From: an uncultured Clostridia bacterium
GTDB taxonomy: Bacteria; Bacillota; Clostridia; Oscillospirales; CAG-272
Length of the DNA: 64,000 nucleotides
Direction: 5' to 3'
Assembly (NCBI GenBank): GCA_944381115.1
Contig: CALWJV010000013.1
Coordinates: forward strand, 84,671 to 148,670
In this document: one piece after another, positions 56,108 to 64,000 of the stretch
How the letters are laid out: each line of letters starts with the position of its first letter
How positions within the stretch are numbered: the first letter of the stretch is position 1
The notes under the pieces: model-generated
What the model was told of the DNA's origin: nothing
The model's database searches: none
What the model saw: only the letters and a program-made list of their open reading frames with translations
Program-made: the position numbers and the translations under genes

Positions 56108-58699
56108 ATGAAAAAACTTCTGATAATTGACGGAAACAGTATTTTAAACAGAGCGTTTTACGGAGTACGGCCTCTGACTAACAGCAAAGGCCTTCAGACA
56201 AATGCGCTTTTCGGTATGCTTGGCATGCTGACAAAGCAAATTTCAAATATAAAGCCTGATTACGCTGCCATTGCATATGACTTGCCGGAGCCGACATTCA
56301 GGCACAAGATGTATTCCGGATATAAAGCAGGAAGAAAAAAGATGCCGGAGGAATTGTTTGCCCAACTTCCTTATTCTAAAAAAATGTCCGAGGCACTCGG
56401 GCTTACAGTTTTAGAACTTTCGGGGTATGAGGCCGACGATATTCTCGGTACCGTTTCAAAAATGGCGGAAAAAGAAGGCGTTGAAAGTTACATTATGACA
56501 GGAGACCGTGATTCGCTGCAATTAATTGGCGACAGAACTTTTGTTTTACTTGCGTCAAATTCCGACACTGTTAAATTTGACCGTGTAAAATTCCGTGAAA
56601 AATACGGGATTGATCCGGAGAATTTTGTTGATGTAAAAGCGCTTATGGGAGACTCGTCGGACAATATTCCGGGCGTTCCCGGAATAGGAGAAAAAACTGC
56701 ACTGAAACTTATTTCCGATTACAAAAATTTAAGTGCTGTTTACGAAAATCTCGAAAATGCGTCGCTTGGCAATTCCACAAAACAGAAAATGCGTGACGGC
56801 AAAGAAGGTGCGTTTCTTTCGTATAAACTTGCACTTATTGACCGTGATGTACCGGTCGGTTTTACTCTTGATGATCTTATAACAGAGGGTATAAACAAAG
56901 GAAAATTATATACTCTTCTTACCGAACTTGAATTTTCTGCTCAGATAAAACGTCTCGGACTGAGCAGCGAAGATGTAAAGAATATAAAAGAAGAAGCAAA
57001 TAGCGTAACGGAAAAAAACAGTAATGTTTCTGATGACCCAGAAGCATTTTTGAATAATATTTTGAGTGCGCCGCAAATTGAGATAACGTATGGCGATCTT
57101 TCAAAAATTGCAGGCCGTTCTGTTGGATTTGATTACAGTGAAACGCAGGCGGCATTTGCCACTGAAAAAGAGGTGTTGGTCTGTAATTATGATGAAAAAA
57201 AAGTATTTGCAAAATTTTTGATTGAAAATAAAATTAGTCTTATCATGTATGACTGTAAAAAGTTTTGTACCGATTTTGCATTACTCGGTCTTGAGGTATG
57301 CTGTGAGGACGATACTATGCTTGCGGCATATGTGATAAATCCTTCGCAAAGCAGTTACAGTAAAGAAACTCTTTCCGATATTTATTTGCATAAAACTCTT
57401 TCAGAAAGCGTTGCTGATAGAGCAAAAACAAATTTTGCGCTAAATAAGATCTTTGCGAAGAGGCTCTCTGACCAGAATCAATATTCACTTTATAAAAACA
57501 TTGAACTTCCGCTTGCCGAGGTTCTTTCCGATATGGAAAGAACGGGGTTTGCACTTGATACCAGAGCGCTAAAAGAATTTCTTTCAGTGCTTTCCGAAAC
57601 GGAAAAGGATTATGTGTCCGGAATATATATGCTTGCAGGAACGGAATTTAATATCAACTCCCCGAAACAACTCGGAACCGTGCTTTTTGAAACGCTTAAA
57701 TTGCCTGCCGGGAAAAAGACGGGCAGAGGTTATTCAACAAGCGCCGAAATACTTGAAAAACTTCGTTCAGTACATCCCGTGGTCTCTGAAATCCTTGAAT
57801 ACCGTGCCGTTACAAAACTCCGTTCAACATATGCGGAGGGTCTTTTGAAAGCGGCAGACGCTAGTGGCAGGGTGCATACAAGTTTTAATCAGACTGTTAC
57901 GGTTACCGGAAGACTTTCCTCCACCGAACCGAATCTTCAAAATATTCCGGTAAGGACTGAACTCGGCAGAGAAATGAGACGTTTTTTCATAGCAACCAAT
58001 GAAAATTACATTCTTATAGACGCCGATTACTCTCAGATAGAACTTCGTATACTTGCACATATTGCAAATGACGAAAATATGATCAAGGCGTTCAACAGCG
58101 GAGAGGATATACATTTGGTTACTGCGTCGCAGGTTTTTGGCGTCCCGCTCGAAAAAGTTACCCCGTCTATGAGAAAAAAAGCAAAGGCGGTAAATTTCGG
58201 AATAGTATACGGTATAGGTGAATTCTCACTTGCAGGCGACCTGGGAGTCAGCCGAAAAGAAGCCGGTGAATATATAAAGAATTATTTTGCGGAATACCCG
58301 GGAATAAAATCTTACCTTTCTGTAGCAGTTGAAACTGCAAAGCAACTCGGATATGTCGAAACGATATTCGGAAGACGCAGATATATTCCCGAACTTGCTT
58401 CTCCAAAAGCGACAGTAAGAGCGTTCGGAGAGCGTGTCGCAATGAACAGTCCTATTCAGGGTTCGTCCGCAGATATAATAAAACTTGCTATGATCAACGT
58501 CAGCCGTGCATTGAAAAAAGAAGGTCTTGACGCAAGGCTGATTTTGCAAGTACATGATGAACTTATAGTTGAATCGCATAAAACCTGCGCAGATCGCGCA
58601 TCGCAGATTCTTAAATATGAAATGGAAAATGTGGTAAAACTTTCCGTTCCTCTAACCGTTGATCTTAATACGGGAAGCAGTTGGTATGAATGTAAATGA
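56108..58699 (+). CDS. polA: DNA polymerase I
   Basis: Repair and Okazaki-fragment-processing polymerase. Three regions: 5'-3' nuclease (about 1-290, with DGNSILNRAF, EADDILGT, GDRDSLQL, DSSDNIPGVPGIGEKTA), a 3'-5' exonuclease-like region (about 310-480) in which the acidic DxE pair is lost (FDYSETQAAF), so proofreading is probably absent, and the polymerase domain (about 490-863) with motif A DADYSQIELRILAHI, motif B RKKAKAVNFGIVYG and motif C QVHDELIVE. 863 residues. Confidence 0.97.
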   Translation: MKKLLIIDGNSILNRAFYGVRPLTNSKGLQTNALFGMLGMLTKQISNIKPDYAAIAYDLPEPTFRHKMYSGYKAGRKKMPEELFAQLPYSKKMSEALGLTVLELSGYEADDILGTVSKMAEKEGVESYIMTGDRDSLQLIGDRTFVLLASNSDTVKFDRVKFREKYGIDPENFVDVKALMGDSSDNIPGVPGIGEKTALKLISDYKNLSAVYENLENASLGNSTKQKMRDGKEGAFLSYKLALIDRDVPVGFTLDDLITEGINKGKLYTLLTELEFSAQIKRLGLSSEDVKNIKEEANSVTEKNSNVSDDPEAFLNNILSAPQIEITYGDLSKIAGRSVGFDYSETQAAFATEKEVLVCNYDEKKVFAKFLIENKISLIMYDCKKFCTDFALLGLEVCCEDDTMLAAYVINPSQSSYSKETLSDIYLHKTLSESVADRAKTNFALNKIFAKRLSDQNQYSLYKNIELPLAEVLSDMERTGFALDTRALKEFLSVLSETEKDYVSGIYMLAGTEFNINSPKQLGTVLFETLKLPAGKKTGRGYSTSAEILEKLRSVHPVVSEILEYRAVTKLRSTYAEGLLKAADASGRVHTSFNQTVTVTGRLSSTEPNLQNIPVRTELGREMRRFFIATNENYILIDADYSQIELRILAHIANDENMIKAFNSGEDIHLVTASQVFGVPLEKVTPSMRKKAKAVNFGIVYGIGEFSLAGDLGVSRKEAGEYIKNYFAEYPGIKSYLSVAVETAKQLGYVETIFGRRRYIPELASPKATVRAFGERVAMNSPIQGSSADIIKLAMINVSRALKKEGLDARLILQVHDELIVESHKTCADRASQILKYEMENVVKLSVPLTVDLNTGSSWYECK

Positions 58700-59247
58700 C
58701 AGCCTGAAAAAATGTTTTTTCGTTCGCTTCAAACAGAAATGCTTTAATTGATACGGATATATGCTTTATTTATAAATTTGCCGTACCCGTTTATTTAACC
58801 AAAAATTTCTACCTTTTGCTTTTATTTAAAATAAAATATGGCAGGATAAATTTTATTATCTGGTGAAAAAGAAAAATGAAATTTTTTATTTTTGCTTAAG
58901 TGAAATTTTATAATTTTACTTATTTCTTTTTTAATGTAGTAACTAAAAAGGCGGTACCTTTTTAAAAACGGTGCCGCTGTTTTTATATTATCTTATAATT
59001 GTTCTTGTTTTTAGTCAAAATAACCAAAAAATACACTGTTTTTTTGACATTAATAAGTCATGTCAAAGAAAAAATATGAAATAATTATTTATAAACAGTA
59101 AAAAAACAGTTAAATAAAAGCATTTTGTAAACGAAGATATTGATTTTTTTAGTGGCGCACGATATAATTATATTGCAAAATCGTTTTGTCCACCGAAACG
59201 GTTAATGTAATTTATTTTAAGATCTTAAAATGGGAAAGGAGAACCCT
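58700..59247 (+). other. polA-giant protein intergenic region with terminator
   Basis: 548 bases with no gene. A terminator follows polA at some distance: stem GCGGTACC / GGTGCCGC (58951-58958 with 58970-58977, one G-T pair) and TTTTT at 58980-58984. The remainder is A/T-rich and carries the promoter below. Confidence 0.7.
59140..59168 (+). promoter_or_regulatory. Promoter of the giant secreted protein
   Basis: TTGATT (59140-59145), 17-base spacer, TATAAT (59163-59168), 80 bases before the start codon. -10 is perfect and -35 four of six. Confidence 0.6.
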
Positions 59248-62200
59248 ATGAAGAAAAAGACAAGGATCCTATCACTTATCTTGACAGTTTTAATGGTTGT
59301 TGGAATGCTTCCGATGGCGGTTTTTGCATTGGAGGAACCCAATATTAAAAACGTAGAAAACACAGTGTATGAGGAAAGAAGTCTGGAGGAGATCCAAGAG
59401 GAATTTGCCAAAGAGAAAGTAATCCTCGGCAGTTACCTGACCTTTGACAAGTTTGCGGATACGGAGGCGCTGAATGCCCTTATTCTCGCAGACATGAATA
59501 ATCAAATATATCTTGGCAAAGGTACATACGGAAACGGTATACCTTATGATACAGCTGAATACCTCGACAGTACTGACGGTATCAGTCGTGTTGTCATATC
59601 ACAGCAGAAACTCGCGTTTTCAATAGCAGATGAGGGAGAGAATAAAGCCCTTTTTCTCGGCAATGCAGCTGAACGTCCGGGATCAACAAACGGTCAGAAT
59701 TATATAGATGTCAGCGGTTTTGATTCTTACGGTAATACATATCAGGATATTTATTTTAGTTTTGATGTTAAAATGGGCGGCGATAAAGTCGGAAAGTCTG
59801 ATCCGGCTTTTGTTAACTTTGTTTACAGAGCAGGCGGTCCGTATTTTATAAGTACGGTAAGTCTTACCGAAACGGGCGAACTGTATATTGGTTCGGTATT
59901 ATCTAAAGATAATTTTATAGGTAAATTATCGCAAACAGAGTATACCAGAATAGCAATGTCGACCGATAGGGAAAACAATAAATACTACATTTATATTAAT
60001 GATGTTCTTGTTAATCCCAACGGAAATGAACTTATCAGCGACAAAGATGTACAAATATTGGCTGAAAATGGCATAAACGCGACTCAATCAAACTTCCCTA
60101 TTGAATCTATAAGATTTGCAACAATGAACGAAAATCTTCCGGAAAGCGAAAATGATGGTCTTTACATAGATAACCTTCTTTATGGAAGACGTTATTTCAG
60201 AAACAATTCTCCTTATTTTCCCCTTATTGAGTCAGATTTCACAAACGCAATACCAGGGGAGCCCGTAGCGGATGAAGCCGGGAGAGCCGATGACAAAGAG
60301 GGTGAGATCAAAAAAGAATGGTTCGGAACTGTACACGATCAAAGTAAAAACGGAATTACTACTTATTTATCAAGTTGTCTTTATGCAGAGTCGGTAAAAT
60401 ACATTGTAGATACTGACGGTCAAAAATCAATTGCCTACGGTTATGCCGATGCCGTTAGTGGTAAAACATATGATCAGGCGTGGATTGATGTCGGAGGAAC
60501 CAAAACGTACAGTTTTGAACTGTCGATGGACCTTAAAGCAGGAAGCGAAGAAGGCATTGCCGGACACACAGACTTTATTTTCTTTAGGCAAAATGTAGCA
60601 TCAGATAATCCGGCAAGAGATAGCGGTATTGTTTCTTTGGATCCCGACGGTACTTTAAAAACAAGAGCAAGCGGAAAGGTCCTTGGTAAACTTTCGACCG
60701 ATACTTACACTACACTTAAAATTGAAGCAATGTTGAGCGATCATGCCGTGGTAGTGTACATTTATATTGACGGTACGCTTCAAGACACAACAGTAATCAG
60801 AATTGAAAATTTTGAACTTGTAATGGCTCGTATATATCCTTTATATGACGGTGAGGTTTCAAAACTTAATGAAAATGACCTCAGAATAAGGAATATCTAC
60901 TACGGTACAATCGACAAATTCAATGTTGAAGGACGTATAAACGTATTTGCAAAGAAACTTTCCGGGTTTATTGATATGTACGGAATTACCCGTTACTACG
61001 ACGGACAGGGCGGATTTGCCACAAAAGATTTCTCTATAGGAACAACAAAATATCTTGTATCCCCTAACGGAGAAATACTCAGTGAGATCAACAGCGCCGG
61101 ACTTCCTCAGAGAACACTTGAAGAGATTCAGGCAGAATTCAGTGAGCAGATGCTTGAACTCAGTGCATACCAGAGTTTTACAAACTGGGAATTTGAAGAA
61201 AATGAAACGACATATTCATTCCCTTCCGGTGAAGGTAATATAAATAAGCAATCTTTTACACAATATGCGGAATACGGTAGCGAAAATACAAATCGTCTGA
61301 CACTTAAGAACTACAGAAACGCATACAGCATTGTAACAGAATCAGACGGAAACAAAGCTCTTTATATGGCGGCGGTGGGAAGAACCGATAATCCTACTCA
61401 TGATGATAACATTGTAGATATTTTCCATGGTCTGTCAAATACGTATGCAGATCAGGCAGGAAACTCATCCCATGACCTTTTTATAAGTGCAGATTTCAAA
61501 ATGGGCGGAGTTAATATACTCGATTCAACTATATTCAATATTATTTATAGACCGGACGGAGCAGCAAACGGCAGAGAACTTGTATATGTTTCACCGATTG
61601 GTGGAGTTTATGTCGGAGAAAAAGGAAGTGCTGATAAACTTGTAGCGTTCCTTTCTGAGACCGAATATACAAGAATAGCAGTTGCGACTGACAGAATAAA
61701 TAATAAATATTATGTTTACATCAATGATGTTCTTGTAAATCCCGAAGGTGAAATACTTTTCCCACAAAGTGTCATTGACAAAATGAACGGTGCCCAAAAT
61801 AAAACCGCAGAATATACTGCACAAAATATTCCGATAGACTTAATAAGAGTATATGACTCGAAAGGTCATGACAACTCAGATTCTCATAAGGGAATATATA
61901 TGGATAACTTCCTTATTGGAACTCGTGTTGCGGTAAACAGCATAACAACCGATTACAATAATATGTTTACGACCGATTTTTCAAGTGTTGCAGTAGCGCC
62001 CGGTGGAGAAACCACAAGTGACGGAGCAATAATAGGTACTCCTGTACCAAGTGATGGTGCTATTGCGGGATCAGGATCAAGTTCTGTCAGTGGATCTGTC
62101 TGGACCGACGGCTCAACAGGAGCAATAAGATATGTCGATGAAAACGGTGACGGCTATGCTGATGCAATTGAATGGCATAAGATCGCCGATTGGTCACCTA

Positions 62201-64000
62201 ACGACGGACAGGGCTTTTTTCATATTTTTAATAACAGTGCACGAGGAACCAATATTTCCTTGACAGTAAAACTTAAAGCCGGACAGGATGGACTTGCTGA
62301 TCCTTCAAATACGGAAAGTTTTATATTCTTCCGCAGAGACAAAGCGGGACCTAACGGACAACATGTTTATGAACCTGTGATAAAGCATGATGTTGACGGC
62401 AATATATATGTCGACAATGTCAAAATAGGTACAATTACAAAAGATAAGTACACTGATCTGAGAGTTGATATTGTATGTAACAACGTATCAGGTACGAAAG
62501 TCGTTGCTTTGTTCTATGTTGACGGTATTATTAAATATAGCAAAACGTTTACGGTATCTTATGTAAACGGAACTGATTACGGACCTACTGACTATCACCC
62601 CAGTATTATACGTTTTTATCCTATTTATAACAACGAATTAAATAACACATCTTTTCTTAATGAAGAGGATCTACGTATAAGTTACATTTCATTTACTACA
62701 ACGAGCAACTATGACGGATTTGAAAGAATTTCGGTATTTGAAAACAAGCTTGCCGGTATTCAGGGAATTGGCGGAATAATCCGCTATTATAATGGCGACG
62801 GAACATTCAAGACAGAAGATTTTGAATACAACGGAGAAAAGTATCTTGTAGGATTCGGCGGATCCATAATAGGCAGAGAGAGCGACGGACGCGAGTTTGC
62901 ACCTTATGCGCCTTACACCGATTGGGATCACACCGGAACAATGATTTATTCCGGACCGAACGGTGAATTATTGACATCGTCGATAAAAGGAGTAGGAGAT
63001 ACGATTAACTCAGCCAGAGACGGATTTAAATATAATACATTTCTTCCGAACGGAGATGGGGCGGCACTTTACACATCGTACTATGATGCAGAACCGGGAA
63101 CAAGTTCGGACCACGCGTCATACTTGGCCCTTGATTTCCAAAACGGACTTAAAAATACATCTGTGGTAATAGACTTCGATGTAATGATGGGAGAGTTCTT
63201 TGTAGAGTATCCGAATTCCACTCAGCCATTCATATATCTGAGAGGACAGGAAACAGCCGATAATAAAGGTGGCAGAAAGGACTATGATTTCCCGATTTTC
63301 CTTAACGGAGACGGATGGATTACCTATGACGGCGAAAGAGTTTACAAGATAGGAAAAAGAGAGTTTACGAGGTTTTCTATAGTAGTACACGGACCTCAGC
63401 TCGATGGAGATAATCTTACAAAAGCATCCTGTATAGATATTTACGCAAACGGCGTACTTCTTGTTGAAGGACTTACGAATCCAATGGGTGCAAAGTATCT
63501 ACAGCAGATAAGAATGCTTAAGATATGCGATGCGGATGCTGCAATGTACTACAAAGACATGTACATGTATTCGGGAGAGAAGCCGCAGCAGTTTGTTTCT
63601 ATGGTTGAAGGTACTCCAATGCTTACAAGTGATCAATCACTTACACCTGCAACAACGGGCGATATTAAGAATGGATTCGTGTATGAAAATGGTGTTGCAA
63701 GGTACTACAACGAATACGGTTTCCCAATATTAAGTGGATCGTTTGAATATAACGGCGATAAATATTATGCAAATGAAAACGGTAAAGTTTCATGTGACGG
63801 AATAAATCATCCTTTGATTGCAGAAAACGGATGCTGTATTGCATGTGGTGCAAAAGCAGATGGTTTCTCGGCACTTTATGGCAACAGTCTAATTCTTGGA
63901 AGTGATGTAAAGGTAGTATTTTATCTTGACATAGAAACAGATAAAATAACGAACGCACAGGTAGAATATGCATTCGCAGATAATTTTGCAGACGGAGAAA
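59248..64000 (+). CDS. Giant secreted protein of repeated LamG-like units (3' end outside window)
   Basis: The frame is open for 1584 codons to the window edge. GGAAAGGAG lies six bases before the ATG. Residues 1-27 form a signal peptide (basic start, 20 hydrophobic residues, cleavage after VFA). Internal duplication: TEYTRIAMSTDRENNKYY (about 230-248) recurs as TEYTRIAVATDRINNKYY (about 806-824), both followed by YINDVLVNP. FKMGG-type, LKAG-type and YY-repeat modules recur with the same spacing of about 580-600 residues. RYY modules at about 582, 1179 and 1485 (e.g. ARYYNEYGFPILSGSFEY) look like choline/cell-wall-binding-type hairpins. It probably binds polysaccharide or the cell surface. 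C-terminal anchor unknown. Confidence 0.8.
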   Translation, partial: MKKKTRILSLILTVLMVVGMLPMAVFALEEPNIKNVENTVYEERSLEEIQEEFAKEKVILGSYLTFDKFADTEALNALILADMNNQIYLGKGTYGNGIPYDTAEYLDSTDGISRVVISQQKLAFSIADEGENKALFLGNAAERPGSTNGQNYIDVSGFDSYGNTYQDIYFSFDVKMGGDKVGKSDPAFVNFVYRAGGPYFISTVSLTETGELYIGSVLSKDNFIGKLSQTEYTRIAMSTDRENNKYYIYINDVLVNPNGNELISDKDVQILAENGINATQSNFPIESIRFATMNENLPESENDGLYIDNLLYGRRYFRNNSPYFPLIESDFTNAIPGEPVADEAGRADDKEGEIKKEWFGTVHDQSKNGITTYLSSCLYAESVKYIVDTDGQKSIAYGYADAVSGKTYDQAWIDVGGTKTYSFELSMDLKAGSEEGIAGHTDFIFFRQNVASDNPARDSGIVSLDPDGTLKTRASGKVLGKLSTDTYTTLKIEAMLSDHAVVVYIYIDGTLQDTTVIRIENFELVMARIYPLYDGEVSKLNENDLRIRNIYYGTIDKFNVEGRINVFAKKLSGFIDMYGITRYYDGQGGFATKDFSIGTTKYLVSPNGEILSEINSAGLPQRTLEEIQAEFSEQMLELSAYQSFTNWEFEENETTYSFPSGEGNINKQSFTQYAEYGSENTNRLTLKNYRNAYSIVTESDGNKALYMAAVGRTDNPTHDDNIVDIFHGLSNTYADQAGNSSHDLFISADFKMGGVNILDSTIFNIIYRPDGAANGRELVYVSPIGGVYVGEKGSADKLVAFLSETEYTRIAVATDRINNKYYVYINDVLVNPEGEILFPQSVIDKMNGAQNKTAEYTAQNIPIDLIRVYDSKGHDNSDSHKGIYMDNFLIGTRVAVNSITTDYNNMFTTDFSSVAVAPGGETTSDGAIIGTPVPSDGAIAGSGSSSVSGSVWTDGSTGAIRYVDENGDGYADAIEWHKIADWSPNDGQGFFHIFNNSARGTNISLTVKLKAGQDGLADPSNTESFIFFRRDKAGPNGQHVYEPVIKHDVDGNIYVDNVKIGTITKDKYTDLRVDIVCNNVSGTKVVALFYVDGIIKYSKTFTVSYVNGTDYGPTDYHPSIIRFYPIYNNELNNTSFLNEEDLRISYISFTTTSNYDGFERISVFENKLAGIQGIGGIIRYYNGDGTFKTEDFEYNGEKYLVGFGGSIIGRESDGREFAPYAPYTDWDHTGTMIYSGPNGELLTSSIKGVGDTINSARDGFKYNTFLPNGDGAALYTSYYDAEPGTSSDHASYLALDFQNGLKNTSVVIDFDVMMGEFFVEYPNSTQPFIYLRGQETADNKGGRKDYDFPIFLNGDGWITYDGERVYKIGKREFTRFSIVVHGPQLDGDNLTKASCIDIYANGVLLVEGLTNPMGAKYLQQIRMLKICDADAAMYYKDMYMYSGEKPQQFVSMVEGTPMLTSDQSLTPATTGDIKNGFVYENGVARYYNEYGFPILSGSFEYNGDKYYANENGKVSCDGINHPLIAENGCCIACGAKADGFSALYGNSLILGSDVKVVFYLDIETDKITNAQVEYAFADNFADGE

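Overview
The window is a 64-kb piece of a low-GC, spore-forming Firmicute chromosome around its replication origin. A clostridial (Eubacteriales) host is suggested by spoVT, the remB-type gene between recF and gyrB, the A/T-rich codon use with many ATA codons, strong GAAAGGA/GGAGG ribosome binding sites and textbook TTGACA-17-TATAAT promoters. The L34 sequence looks like gut Clostridia of the Oscillospiraceae kind, but that placement is an inference. No rRNA, tRNA, CRISPR array, phage or insertion sequence was seen.

Layout. 1-15.8 kb is a mixed accessory/metabolic region: a truncated membrane protein, a D,D-carboxypeptidase, an Asp/Glu racemase-family protein, spoVT, a leftward amino-sugar/glycan operon (polysaccharide deacetylase, nagA, a beta-propeller glycosidase-like protein, a DUF362 ferredoxin) behind cca, then rightward gpmI, a GT2 glycosyltransferase, a degenerate rhomboid-like protein and an esterase. 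16-32.3 kb is the leftward informational block: rplJL with an L10-type leader, a zinc-ribbon membrane protein, pgsA, rimO, recX-recA, a lipoprotein, gyrA, gyrB, remB, recF, dnaN, dnaA. oriC lies between dnaN and dnaA: DnaA boxes, a GGG cluster and ten DnaA-trio triplets form a recognisable unwinding element. 32.5-37.2 kb is the divergent rpmH-rnpA-yidD-yidC-jag-mnmE block.

37.4-52.8 kb is almost entirely leftward: a small membrane protein, tepA, an unknown two-TM protein, serS, parB, parA, noc, rsmG, mnmG, rlmH, walJ, a membrane protein and galK, with only an RNHCP protein and pduL pointing right. Compared with the usual order mnmE-mnmG-rsmG-noc-parA-parB, this segment is inverted, so the partition operon and mnmG run against the rightward replication fork. 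Four parS palindromes (40.1, 41.4, 44.8 and 46.1 kb) and further DnaA-box-like sites lie in its intergenic gaps. 53-58.7 kb holds htpG, a prephenate-dehydratase-like protein of unusual build, and polA. From 59.2 kb to the window edge runs one very large secreted protein made of repeated LamG-like units.

Together the core genes provide replication initiation (DnaA, DnaN, RecF, gyrase, PolA, RecA), origin segregation (ParA, ParB, parS, Noc), membrane protein insertion (YidC, YidD), RNase P, and tRNA/rRNA modification (MnmE/MnmG, RsmG, RlmH, RimO, CCA enzyme). The parts most worth a second look are the DnaA-box-like array that splits gyrB from gyrA, the unknown membrane protein between two parS sites, the prephenate-dehydratase-like protein, and the giant repeat protein.
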